DNA of 64,000 nucleotides from Rapana venosa (lineage: Eukaryota > Mollusca > Gastropoda > Neogastropoda > Muricidae), in NCBI GenBank assembly GCA_028751875.1, contig CM054156.1:52127665-52191664 (forward strand), written 5' to 3'. Shown piece by piece: positions 12,861 through 23,147 of this stretch. Under the pieces are notes generated by a model. It worked only from the letters and a program-made list of their open reading frames with translations. It did not search any database and was not told the origin of the DNA. Positions within the stretch are counted from its first letter, which is position 1, and every line of letters starts with the position of its first letter. A program made the position numbers and the translations under genes.

Positions 12861-13360
12861 GAGACGATGGGGGGGGGGGGGGGTATCGAAATGAGCGGTG
12901 TGTGAAGAAGACATGAAGTCACAGAAGATGAGGAAACATTAATTAGGAAAGAAGTTTAATCCATGGACTGACGGAAAGTTAGTGATGCCTACTTTACCAC
13001 AATGTGGTGAGAGGTTGCATGACTTCTTTCAGAGTTGAGAACAGGGTGTGTGTGGTGAAACTAAGAAGGGTGGAGTGGAGTAGGATGAGAGGTAGAGGCA
13101 GATTATTAGATGGAAGGGTAGGAGTTGTGGGAGGGGGGGGGGGATGGAAAGAAACACAATTACTGTTTCCAAGTTATTTTGCTAAATGTCCTTCATACTA
13201 AGAGGGTGTGATTAAATAGAAAAAAGTAAGAGCAAAAGCTAAGATAAATCTCAAACAGGAAACTAGAGATCAAACAAGCAAGGACATTGACCATGCCAAA
13301 GCTGGGTATTCACAACACACACACACACACCACACACACACACAACACCACACACCACAC

Positions 13361-13392
<32 letters not shown>

Positions 13393-14540
13393 CCAATGTT
13401 AGACACAAATGAAATCCACATACAAAAAGTAACATACCAAAACCACATCCTAATAATTGTATGGATAATACTTGAAAAAGAATAGAGACTAAACATGAGC
13501 GGTACATGAATATGCTGTGGTAAAGAACAGTACAGGAAAAAACATTCACAGACAGAAAAATATTAACTTTCAATACTCATTCCTTTCTGTTGGCCATTCT
13601 GTACATTTTGTAACAACAACTCCATCTTGGTTATCACCGCACTGACCACAAAAGCCCTATGCTCGCCACCTCGGGCTTGTTGTTGTTGTTCGTTTAAAAA
13701 AACACACGAGGAATCAGATGTAGGTAATAAATCACATACAGGAGTGATAAAAGGTGAGCTTGGCAAGTAGTGAGCAATATGTCTGTTTGACAATGGAATG
13801 AAATTTCAAGGGAAATACCACTTACTGGTCATTTGCAGAAAACCTCGATCTCATATAATAAGAATCACTGCAGAGTTTTCCTATACTAACACGCTGTTTA
13901 TGCTATATACAGTGCATTTATTATCATTGTTATTACTATTAGTACTATTATTATTATTTGTAGTATTATTATTATTCTTAGAATTGTTGTTATTATTTAT
14001 TTAGTTTTTATTATTGTTGTGATGAAGAGACAAAGTTGCCTTCTTTTCCTAATGGATATCATAACATAGACAGTGTTTTTCTTAATGAGTTTTAGCATTT
14101 TAAGGAGTAGTTCATAAAAATACCCGACTTGATATATTAACAGTATGTCACACAAGTCAATCGTTATTATTATTATTATGATAATGGACATAAGTTCCCT
14201 CTACACTAACACATGCAAATCGGAAACTCCCTTCATGTAACTTTCTAAGATATGAACAGTTCACAGAACAGTACATGACATAACACTTTGTGAAAACAGC
14301 CAGTCTTTACTTCTATACTTGCTGCTGCTCCCAAACAGGAAACATTACTATGATATACTTTAGGGGTAAAAAGACCCTTTTCAGCGAAGGGCAGTTGTTG
14401 TGAATGATTAAAAATACCTTGGAAGATAAAATAGTGGACTTCTAAGATGTGCGCCAGTTGTTGCGCCATATTCGCACACATGTTCGGTTTGGTGTGTTTT
14501 CTGCTCTGCAGCTACTGTTGAATCCAGAGACAGGGGGCAG
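12861..14540. other. No gene seen; G run, CA repeat, AT-rich triplets
   Basis: Contains a G run near 12870, a (CA)n tract at 13311-13389 with CCA interruptions, and ATT-rich stretches near 13920-14010. No supportable coding region. Confidence 0.5.
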
Positions 14541-14544
14541 AATT

Positions 14545-14628
14545 TACTCAACAGATGCACGAACCCACGCTCTTAACATCAGATTGCAAATTCAGTGCGT
14601 TATCCATTCGGCTAATCCGCGCCCTCTC
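14545..14628 (-). repeat. tRNA-like SINE head (Arg/Cys-like)
   Basis: The minus strand reads GGATTAGCCGAATGGATAAC, then CTGAATTTGCAATCTGATG and GTGGGTTCGTGCATC, i.e. box A- and box B-like segments at tRNA spacing. The anticodon and T stems do not pair well, so it is a tRNA-derived head or pseudogene and not a functional tRNA. A related head occurs at 57300-57425 joined to the SINE central domain. Confidence 0.5.
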
Positions 14629-14997
14629 CCCGAATGAAAAAGTGTTGACATGTTGTGACATGGCACAAAATCAAAATTAACACCACATATCACTCTATCA
14701 ATAAAAATAATCTTCATATAAAACATTTCTTCGCGGAGACAACCATCCATTAAACGAGTTAGGTCAATTTGATGCCTTTTTAGACATGGGAGGCATTGGG
14801 AGTTGTTTTTGTTTGTTTCTTTCCTTTTTTTCTCTTTTTTTCAACATCATCATCGTCGTCATCATCATTCTCATCATCACCAGCACTACGTCCATACCCA
14901 TTACCACTACTGCGATCACCAACACCACCTCTTCAAGCATTACCACTACACCCATCATCATCATCAACCACCACCACCATCACCACCACTGCCACAA

Positions 14998-15447
14998 TCA
15001 CACCACCACCACCACCACCACCGCCCCAGATCTACTTCCACCATCGCCATATCCCCCACCACCACCACCATCTCCATCACCACCACCTCCACCACCTCCA
15101 CCTCCATCACCACCACCACTTCCACTTCCACCACCACCTCCGTTACCCTCACCCCTACAACAATCATCACCATCACCACCACCACCATTACAACAGCCGC
15201 CATCATCACCATCACCTCCATTGCGATTATCACTACCACCATTATCACCATCACCACCTTCACCACTAACATCAACATCATTACCAGTACCGTCATTATC
15301 ACCATCACCAACACAACCATCAACATTAACACTGCCGCCACCATCACCATCATCATCACCATCACCACCACCAACACCATTACCACTACCGCCATCATCA
15401 CCATCACCTTCACCACCATTGCTACTGACGTCATTATCACCACCACG

Positions 15448-15485
<38 letters not shown>

Positions 15486-15699
15486 GATTATCATCATCCT
15501 GAGGGACGGTATATCGCACAGTGAGGAGTCTGCCTCCCTTACAGCCCACCCACAGCCGTCCCTTGGTGTCAGTGTTCAGAGCTGTTGGCTGCACCAGCAG
15601 TGGACAGCCAGGGGCCAGGAAGCGGGAAAAGGTCATACAGCCGTCCTTGACCTCTACCACGTGAATGGCGTTGTTCAGTTGGTCTGCTATCAGCAACAC
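14998..15699 (-). CDS. TRIM gene 1 terminal exon: propeller segment plus Asp/Gly-rich tail
   Basis: Terminal exon of the minus-strand TRIM-like gene. A polypyrimidine-poor acceptor (TTTGTAACAG) precedes GTG at 15699. In phase 0 with the upstream donor it encodes VLLIADQLNNAIHVVEV, a glycine turn, PTALNTDTKGRLWVGCKGG and RLLTVRYTVP, which resembles one or two blades of an NHL-type beta-propeller. From about 15515 leftward the frame runs straight into a GAT/GGT minisatellite and adds roughly 170 Asp/Gly-rich residues before the stop. Gene 3 has a shorter tail of the same composition at the same point. Whether the tail is translated, or an unseen splice or poly(A) site removes it, is open. The upstream exon carries a frameshift, so this exon may never be reached in frame. 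Confidence 0.6.
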
Positions 15700-15969
15700 C
15701 TGTTACAAAGAGGGAATGGAAGTGTATGGTGTTACTACTTCTGCAGTGTAAACATGTATGACACAGGGACTGGGCTTCGCCCCCTGGTTCTGTGACAAGA
15801 CCCAATACTATTTGGAAAGCAACTCTGCCAGTTTGTTTGTTTTGTCAGGGAAACTGAAGCTGTACAAGTCCTTACTGACTGCAATCCCCCTCTATATGTG
15901 CTAAAGCTAGACTCTTACAGCTGATAAGGAGAGAAGAATCCAAGCATTTGTTGATACTGGATTTAGGAA

Positions 15970-16160
15970 TTGTTTTTATATCTTGTATACAGAGCAGAGG
16001 ATGAGTCAGTATTCCATATAGCAAATCACTGTTTCTCTTCAGGCAGGCAGGAACCTCTACACACTACCGTCAAGAGACAAAACCTGATTTGGTATGGCAA
16101 CACATTCCAGCATGATTACCAGCAGCTACTGCTATTAACCAAGGTGACCCAGAAGAAGTG
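15970..16160 (+). mobile_element. LINE 3' relic inside the TRIM gene 1 intron
   Basis: A short open stretch with codons resembling EPLHTTVKRQNLIWYG matches the conserved 'VKRRKLTWFGHV' region of the LINE end at 21390-21860. A degraded equivalent is at about 4640-4760 in the left duplicate. It lies antisense within the 758-bp intron (15700-16457). Confidence 0.5.
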
Positions 16161-16299
16161 AAAAGTAGCTATGGAAGATGACTAAGATGACACACAAGAA
16201 ATAAAAGCCACTGCTTCATATTACCAAGGTGACCAAGAAGTGAGCGGGATAGATAGAATGTTGAAAAGTACACAAAGCATGTGTATAAAATTATGTGCG

Positions 16300-16457
16300 T
16301 GCACATGCTGGTACATCTGTGTGTGTTTATGTGTGTATGTGTGTGTACGGAAGTGTGCATATCTGTGCCCCTGTCTGAGTATGCGTGAGACAGAGTGTGT
16401 GTGTGTGTGTGTTTATGTGCGCGCGCGTGTGTGTGAGTGTGTGTGTGTGTGTCTCAC
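16300..16457. repeat. GT repeat next to the gene 1 splice donor
   Basis: On the coding (minus) strand the donor GTGAGA at 16457-16452 is followed directly by an interrupted CA repeat extending to about 16300. The same donor-plus-CA arrangement occurs in TRIM genes 2 and 3. Confidence 0.8.
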
Positions 16458-17986
16458 CTCCTGTCCTGCTATCCTGAAGAAGCAGACGTCTGCAGGCTGG
16501 CAAGGTGTCAGAGGAGACTGGTATGTAGCAATGGCAGCGCTCTGATCACGTCTGAACAGTCTGACCGTCCGGCTGCTGGCCTGGCTTGGTGTTCTTGGCT
16601 CCTCCACCACGGCAAAGAGGTCTGCTGCAGAGTTCGTGTCCACAGCGCGGTGAGGGCCGCAGTCAATGCTGAACACAGGACTGAGTTTGACATAAATGGT
16701 TCCTTACATACAACCTTTACTAAACTGACAAACCCCACAGATGAGTCAGCGTTGGTTTTCAAACCATAGTACCGGTGAGGTTCAAACCCTTTCACATACG
16801 TGTATCGATCTCCTGTCTTTGAAAAGTGACCGAACAAAGGGCTATCCTCTTCCCTGTATCTGTAACTGCCAGATCTGAAGTTCAGTATCTTTGGAATCCA
16901 TTTACCATTATATTCCATCATCTTACGGATAGGCTGTTCAGTTTTGTCTGAGGATTCAAATAAAACAGCAATCCTCTTTGTTCCAGGGCATATACACAAT
17001 ATTACAGAGTCCTGATCTTCCCCACAACAAACCTTCTCAGTGATTTTGACCTCAGCACGTGAGTAGACATATGTTATCTTCTGTCTTTGACGAATGAAAT
17101 TCTTCATGCTCACAAACATGACATGATCTTCAGAAACACGTGAATCATGAATTAACCAAGTGACCGTCTTCAGTGGCAAGACCTTCATCTTCTCCAGGTT
17201 CTCTATGCTTCCAGATCTTGTTTTAACATCTGTGGCAGTGTTGACGATTGTTAAGCCGTCTCCATCTTGAAGCACTCTGTCTATCGTCTGTTCAACGACA
17301 TTCAATTGTTTTATATTATTCAAGGTCATCTCTCGGTCCCTCAACAGGCTGACTTCGTTACCAGTGGAGATGTGTTCCACAGCTTTCAAAGCTTCTTCCA
17401 GATATCTATCTGCCTCAGCCACCAGTGTGGCATGGCGATCTCGAATTTTCTTTTCCACGTCGGCCTTTTTGTTTTTTAATTCATGCAGGTTAATTGCCTG
17501 TTTTTTCAACATTTTCTGGAGTTTGTTCTTTGTCTGTTTTATCGTTGCTTTATCTCCAGATAACTGCTGTTCAGCATCCCGCCTTGCATCCTGAAGGGTC
17601 TGGGTTCTGTGATGGAGATGGGCAGCTAACTTACCATCTTCACACAGAAGACGGTTGCACTCCAAGCAAAACATGTCCAGCTGTTTGTGAAGATGGACAG
17701 AGCAAGTAGTGGTATTCCTGGCTCTGTCCAGTTCCTCCTCATCAGTGGAGAAGTCAGACTGAAAGCCTGATGCTCCTTCTGCAGAGAGCTTAATGCGTTT
17801 ACCGCAAGTGGGACATGGGAAACTTTCGTCCTGGTGGTGTTGAATGAGGTCGTCCATACATTTCTTGCAGAAAGTGTGGGAGCAGGGTAAGAGTCTAGGA
17901 CGTCTGAACATTTGCAGACACGAAGTACAGGTCCGTGCTTTTCGTTTGTTGGAAGTCAGGGGTGCAGACTTATCTTCTGCCGCCAT
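16458..17986 (-). pseudogene. TRIM56-like RING/B-box gene 1, main exon, with lesions
   Basis: Predicted RING-type E3 ubiquitin ligase of the tripartite-motif class. ATG is at 17986; an upstream in-frame TTG is ignored. The C3HC4 RING has Cys20, 23, 35, His37, Cys40, 43, 58 and 61. B-box2 starts CSVH at residues 95-98, with further ligands at Cys107, 110 and 115, but residue 118, Cys in both paralogues, is Gly here (TGT to GGT at 17635-17633). A coiled coil follows at about residues 130-250, then a propeller-like region. Near 16671-16693 a net loss of one base shifts the frame; the paralogous reading FSIDCGPHRAVDTNSAADLF resumes in another frame and stays open to the donor at 16457. The 45-nt 5' UTR in this exon begins at 18031 after a TTTTGTCCCTCAG acceptor. 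Either a young pseudogene or partly a sequencing error. Confidence 0.85.
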
Positions 17987-18215
17987 GTTCAACCTGGGAA
18001 GTCTGTCTTTCTTCGGCTGAGCAGCTGTGATCTGAGGGACAAAAGAAGGGAAACATGGGAAAAGGAAGAGACATTAATAGTAAAAATGTCCAGCCTCATC
18101 TCACATATTAAAAAAACTATTAATCTTGTCTGTGCGTTTATTTCAACATTTATGACATCAATGAGATTACGACTAAAACAACTTCAGCATATACATATTA
18201 AAGTTAGTGGCAGTT

Positions 18216-18337
18216 AAATATTCTTCCAGGAATGACCCATATTCTCATTAGCTCTCTGACATCATACACTCTTCTTCCACATGCCCTGCTTCAAGCTTAC
18301 TAATGACTGGATGAAGTCATCTTTACAGACACTGTGT
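18216..18337 (-). promoter_or_regulatory. Conserved segment upstream of TRIM gene 1
   Basis: On the minus strand it begins GATGACTTCATCCAG and continues through GCATGTGGAAGAAG, GTATGATGTCAGA and TCATTCCTGGAAGAAT. Genes 2 (38036-38150) and 3 (53405-53520) keep the same ordered blocks at a similar distance upstream of the main-exon acceptor. It could be a promoter, a non-coding first exon or simply duplicated intron. Confidence 0.45.
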
Positions 18338-18458
18338 GACAACAAACTCATCTCTGCTACTCTGTAGAGAGAGCTGTCAGAGACAGACTTTAGCCAGTTG
18401 GACTATCTGTCCTCAAATACAAACTGGAAATTAAACCCAATGCCAAAGCTTGCGTGGT
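18338..18458. other. Spacer, nothing recognised
   Basis: Upstream flank of gene 1 on the minus strand; no first exon can be defined. Confidence 0.4.
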
Positions 18459-18552
18459 GAGAGAGAGAGAGATGGCGAGAGAGAGATGGAGAGAGAGATG
18501 GCGAGAGAGAGAGAAGAGATGGCGAGAGAGAGATGGAGAGAGAGATGGCGAG

Positions 18553-18613
<61 letters not shown>

Positions 18614-18615
18614 AA

Positions 18616-18653
<38 letters not shown>

Positions 18654-18720
18654 ATCTGAACAGGTTTAACATGCACATTGGCCTAAGGTCACAATGCACA
18701 GAGTTTTGGGGAATAAAGAA
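18459..18720. repeat. (GA)n tract followed by tail repeat R
   Basis: GA/GAGATGG repeat to 18655, then TCTGAACAGGTTTAACATGC and CATTGGCCTAAGGTCACAAT. The second part recurs at 20465-20550, 62575-62650 and 62930-63010, always beside a GA or CTGAA tandem tract. On the minus strand it looks like the 3' end of a retrotransposon with a short tandem tail. Confidence 0.7.
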
Positions 18721-18983
18721 ACGCATCATCCCTGTGTGCTAAGTGCAATAGGGCATCAAAAACAACAACCGATGATGCGTGAATCATGATTGCACTGGCC
18801 ATGTCTTGGATGCTCTTTGAATTTGATTAACATAATACTCGACTGCATCAGTATTTTGCCAGTATACATCAAAATCGGTATATTAGGTCAAAGTGTAATG
18901 TTTTCGTTCAAGATGAGAGAAACAAAAGTAACATTTTGACAGAAGTATTTCATCTTTTTGTTATTAATGGGATGACATTTGTA

Positions 18984-19144
18984 CAGAGAGAGACAGAGAT
19001 AAAGAGACAGAGACAAAGAGACAGAGACAGAGAGAGACAGATACAGAGAGACAGAGAGGCATATAGAGACTTTGAGGAGAGAGAAGAGAGAGAGGAGAGA
19101 GAGAGAGAGAGAGAAGAGGAAAGAGAGAGAGAAGAGAAGGAGAA

Positions 19145-19208
<64 letters not shown>

Positions 19209-19310
19209 AGATCAAACTCGAACTCGAAATGTTTATTGAGAGGAATGAATAAACACAGGGCTTCTTTACAACAAGCTCTCAAAAAGGAAAAGGAAGAGAG
19301 AAGAGAAGAG

Positions 19311-19350
<40 letters not shown>

Positions 19351-19487
19351 CAATGAAAGAAGAGAAGAGAGAAGAGAGAGAGAGAGAGGAGAGAGAGAAA
19401 GAGAGAGATTGAGAGAGAGAGACAAACAGACAGATAGACAGAGACAGACATAGAAAGAGACAGAGACATAGAAACATAAATAGAGAC

Positions 19488-19545
<58 letters not shown>
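18984..19545. repeat. Long (GA)n / CAGA repeat
   Basis: Imperfect GA repeat with CAGA, GATA and GAAGA variants, interrupted at 19212-19290 by unique sequence containing AACTCGAACTCGAAATG, which resembles a tandem retrotransposon tail (minus strand). Long open frames here (Arg/Glu or Ser/Leu) are repeat artefacts. Confidence 0.95.
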
Positions 19546-19550
<5 letters not shown>

Positions 19551-19559
19551 GGGGGAGGA

Positions 19560-20100
19560 TTTATTCCAACCTCAGTCTGCAGTCTTTTCAGACTGTTACT
19601 GTACATCAGCCTTAGGACACAAATCAAAAGAATGGCTATGTCTTAAAATATTCATCTCGAAACAATTAACGTGCGTCATTGTCAACAATGCTAGGAACGT
19701 AGTATTCATCAGCATAAGAAACAATTTCTGGAAAACTATGTTATTTCTGCTGTTAGTTGCATGAAAAATAAATCGTGATAAATTGTACCTTTCCTAGGTA
19801 TTGCAATTTTGAATAGCACATGCAAAGGAAGTCTTTTCGATTCTTTAAGACATTTATTTGTGACATTTTCCTAGACAGGACAACATAATAATAAGTGCTT
19901 TTCGTTCTCTATTAATTTTAGATTTTACAAACTGGACACTTTAACTTCGTTTGAACTATGACAGCGATGTCTGTTATGGTTAAATGGGAGAGCATCGAAT
20001 CGTAATTGTGTATCTGCAACGCGAAAACAACATGTATCCATTTTACTGATGCTCTTATCTTGTTCAAAAACAGTCTTAAAGTTTCTATAACCATCATATC
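19560..20100. other. No gene seen
   Basis: Unique AT-rich sequence. A minus-strand frame continues across the following SINE but has no family resemblance. Confidence 0.45.
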
Positions 20101-20109
20101 TATTACGAT

Positions 20110-20330
20110 CTCTAATTGCCTTAAGCCCTTCGGATGAGACTATAAACCGATCATCTTGCGAACACGTTAAATCCTGTTCCGCTTTTAGTAAGAGTAGGCC
20201 ATTGTGTGCCGGTGGGAACAGATGACAGAATTTACAAAACCGCATACACATGGGGAATGGGTGTCGAAAGCACATAAGTGCTTATTCTATTATCCTTGAT
20301 ATAAAGAATGAAATAAAATAAATAAAAATT
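20110..20330 (+). mobile_element. SINE family 1
   Basis: Begins at CCCTTCGGATGAGACTATAA, lacks the GGCCCCGTGTGCG stretch, then ACATCTTGCG... family body. Tail GATATAAAGAATGAAATAAAA. 5' truncated. Confidence 0.8.
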
Positions 20331-20464
20331 AAAATGGCGCCAGTCTATTCCTGTGGAAACCAATCTACTCTTCCCTGTTTACAGGCATGCAGGAACATGT
20401 TTGTCTCCTATTCCTTGGTTTAACCAAATGATATCACGCCCAGTTAGGCATAGTATTTCCCTGA

Positions 20465-20550
20465 TTTTTGAGAACACTCTGAACTCTGAACGGTTTTAAT
20501 GTGCAAAAGAGCCTTAAACCACGGTGCACGTAGATTTGGGGAAAGAGAAT
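20465..20550 (-). repeat. Tail repeat R
   Basis: CTCTGAACTCTGAACGGTTTTAATG with a degraded GCCTTAAACCACGGTGCACG. Same unit as in 18655-18720. Confidence 0.55.
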
Positions 20551-20964
20551 AAACATACTGATATATACAATATTATGAAACATGCAAAACAAAAATAACA
20601 ACAGATTCTTGTAAACCATTTCCACAATGATTATGATACTAGACTCATACCTATTGTATACATCAAAATTAGTATACGTCAAAATATGATATCCCAATTC
20701 AGGTTGATAGAGACACTATTTATTTCTATAACAAACTACATAATTCAAGACACGCATGAATTAAGTCACATTATGATACAGCAATTTCTTCCTTCTTGTA
20801 ATGGAATGGAATACGCATATTGGTAGATAATGGATGTGCTCTCAATTTGATGTTTTGACTCGCTCCAGCGCAATGATATCGGTACATTTATCCAATACAT
20901 GAGAGAGAAAGGGATAGAGAGAGAGAGCGAGACAGAGTTATATGATTTCATCAGATTCATGTGT
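20551..20964. other. Spacer, nothing recognised
   Basis: AT-rich, with a short GA tract near 20900. Confidence 0.4.
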
Positions 20965-21250
20965 CACGTATCAGGATATTTTCCCCTGGAGTTAACATCA
21001 GTGCAGACTCCACTCTCCCCAAAAGTCCTTTGGATGAGACTATAAACCGAGGCCCCGTGTGCGAACGCACGCAGAACATCTTGCGCACACGTTAAATCCT
21101 GTTCCGCTTTTCGTAAGAGTAGAACATTGTGTTCCGGGTGGAACAGATGACAGAATTTACAAAACCGCATACACACGGGGACTGGATGTAAAAAGCATAT
21201 GAATGCTTATTCCATTATCCTTGATATAAAAGAATAAATAAATAAATATC
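20965..21250 (+). mobile_element. SINE family 1, near full length without tRNA head
   Basis: Contains CCCCTGGAGTTAACATCAG, CCTTTGGATGAGACTATAAA, CCGAGGCCCCGTGTGCGAAC, CATCTTGCGCACACGTTAA, GTAAGAGTAGAACATTG, CACACGGGGACTGGATG and an ATAAAAGAATAAATAAAT tail. The central GGATGAGACTATAAACCGAGG string is shared with SINE family 2. Confidence 0.85.
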
Positions 21251-21389
21251 AAAAACAAAAGGTAGAGTCTCAGTAAGTCAATAAAAGAAGACGCGGGTTT
21301 CATCATATTCATGTATGAGTCCCTACACCGACATGGGGGAAAACATCAGTAGAGTTTCAGAGGATTCACGTAGAAATACACCCTCCATC

Positions 21390-21860
21390 ATTTTCACGAT
21401 CCTGCTGTACGGAAGTGAAACCTGGACATTGACTGCTGAAACAGCAAAGCAAATCCAGTCATTCGAAACAAAATGCCAAAGAAAACTACTGGGCATATCC
21501 TGGAGAGAACAAAAGACCAATGAATTTGTCAAGAGTCAAATAACACGGCTGGCAGGTCCACAGGAACCCCTTCTCACCATCGTCAAGAAGTAAAAGCTGA
21601 CATGGTTCGGCCACGTCACCCACCACAACACTCTGCCAAAAACAGTACTGCAGGGAACACTCAAAGTGGCAGAAGGAGGGGAAGACAGAACAAGTCATGG
21701 ATGGACAACATCAGAGAATGGACCAGGATGAATGACTCGGCACTACTGCGCAGAGCCGAGGACCGAGATGGATGGAGGAGGCTTACCACGGCATCGTCTT
21801 TCGTGTCTCCCCAATGACCGCCAAGGTCACGGGTCTGATGATGATGATGATGGAGAATAC
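21390..21860 (+). mobile_element. LINE 3' fragment (ORF2 C-terminus, RTE/CR1-like)
   Basis: Encodes the C-terminal region of a non-LTR retrotransposon ORF2: LLYGSETWTLTAET, ETKCQRKLLGISWREQKTNE, GPQEPLLTIVKK, then a stop at 21591-21593 where the family has an Arg codon. The frame continues KLTWFGHVTHHNTLPKT, then shifts near 21660 to GRRRGRQNKSWMDNIREWT. A (GAT)n tail at 21837-21852 marks the 3' end. 5' truncated near 21390; dead copy. I do not assign the clade firmly. A related minus-strand fragment is at 43870-44205. Confidence 0.8.
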
Positions 21861-22510
21861 CTCATAAAATGTTTTATACTCAAAACATATTGATAATACC
21901 CACTTAAAAGTGTTTGGGTATTACCCACCTAAAACACGTTGGTGATACCAACAGAAAGCAATCTCCCACCTCTCTGATTAACGCCCGTTAAACAACTTCC
22001 TTACAAGCAATTTCTAATTTCAACTTTATTGAACAGTTTCCAATGCAGCAAAATGACTGGAAACTTCACATCAAGCTCGCTATTTCAACCGACCCCCACT
22101 TGACTGTAGCATATGCCATAGTCCATTTCTAATGTTTGGCATTATCAACTTTGCAAAATACATCCAATTCCATAGCTAGAGCCATCACCATAGTGTGTGG
22201 GGGAGAGTCAAGTGTTATTGAGAGTTTGACAATGAATACGGTCACCTATTATTATTGTGTCTTCCAAACTAGTGCAGATCTAATCAGCCCTGTATATAAA
22301 AAAGTCAGATAATGAAACGCACAGTACATACCGAAAGAGAGCACCAACTTTACCCACTACATCAGTCCATATAAACTGAGGAAGACACACTGATCTCGAT
22401 GGCTTTATTGACATTGGAAGAAAAACAAGCCCCTGAACAAGTACGTTGAGTTGAGTTCACGTCACTGCAATTCAAATGGCATGCAGTTTTACAGTTATGT
22501 CCCACTCACG
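21861..22510. other. No gene; short imperfect repeats
   Basis: 21860-21960 holds imperfect repeats of a unit like AATACCCACTTAAAAGTGTT. The rest is unique and without recognised content. Confidence 0.5.
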
Positions 22511-22514
22511 TGCC

Positions 22515-22800
22515 ATGGGGACAGGGTAGCTCAGCGGTCAGAGCACTTGCTTTTCCCCCAGACAAGGTTAAGCAGCATCGAAAGTAGTTACCAATGGGAT
22601 GGGTGACCGTTTGCGCGCTTTAGTTTCAATACAGTCCCCTTGTTCACCCAGCTGTAAATGGGTACCTGCCTCTTTAGGGTCAGGGAAGGTAAAGCAGTGC
22701 GGGAGAGGAGATGGGCACGGCCTTCAATATGCTGGCCCCTAGAGAAGATGAGGACTCTGATGCCTCGCTCTCCTACGACCGCATAGGTTATAGAACACCT
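22515..22800 (+). mobile_element. Composite SINE: tRNA-like head plus 5S-rRNA-like segment
   Basis: Box A-like TAGCTCAGCGG at 22527-22537 in a tRNA-like GGGGACAGGGTAGCTCAGCG context. At 22568-22609 comes TTAAGCAGCATCG...GGATGGGTGACCG, closely resembling the internal control region of 5S rRNA genes (GTTAAGC...GATGGGTGACCG). A body with GTACCTGCC, GTCAGGGAAGGTAAAGCAG and TCAATATGCTGGCCCCTAGA follows. A second copy is at 56272-56530. The 5S identity rests on memory of the gene and needs a search. Confidence 0.7.
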
Positions 22801-22839
22801 ATACCTTTGCTTTTACGTGTCTATAAGGAAAACATTCCG

Positions 22840-23147
22840 CCCAGTGTGTGTGTGTGTGTGTGTGCGCGCGTACGTGTGTGCGCGCATGTTTGTGTGTGTG
22901 TTTGAAGTCAAGTCAAATCAAATATCTTTAATCATCCCATGATGGGCAATTACAAGGCTGACAGTGCTACAAATCATAATTTCAAACAGAAAAAAATAAA
23001 GCAGCATTTTATAATAGTTTAAACATGCAAAGTTAGCTTCAAAACAAAACATAACACACACATACATACACACAAGCACAAAAACGCACGCACGCACGCG
23101 CGCGCACGCGCACAGACACAAACACACGCGCGCGTGCGCGCACGCGT
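22840..23147. repeat. GT and CA/CG repeats flanking a short AT-rich element
   Basis: (GT)n at 22842-22900, then TTGAAGTCAAGTCAAATC, an inverse CTTGA-type tail, and about 90 bp of unique sequence to a CA/CG-rich tract at 23050-23145. Probably a minus-strand copy of the CTTGA-tailed element seen at 10994-11318. Confidence 0.45.

Larger units (their letters stand above)
10885..16275. repeat. Right copy of the duplicated block (paralogous to 1-4905)
   Basis: Carries the GT repeat, SINE, Rx repeat, CA repeat, tRNA-like segment, CAT/CCA minisatellite and the terminal exon and intron of TRIM gene 1. It is about 0.5 kb longer than the left copy because of many small gaps in the left copy. The right copy continues into the RING exon; the left one does not. 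Confidence 0.8.

Noticed and set aside
14545..14628. Functional tRNA gene
   Set aside because: Boxes A and B are recognisable but the anticodon and T stems do not pair, and related heads are parts of SINEs.
14786..15795. Plus-strand Pro/Ser- and Thr/Ile/His-rich frames of 150-330 codons
   Set aside because: They are antisense readings of the minisatellite and terminal exon of TRIM gene 1; the minus-strand exon has paralogues, the plus-strand frames do not.
22568..22609. Genuine 5S rRNA gene or pseudogene
   Set aside because: Only about 40 bp are 5S-like, embedded in a repeated element with a tRNA-like head; no full 5S length.
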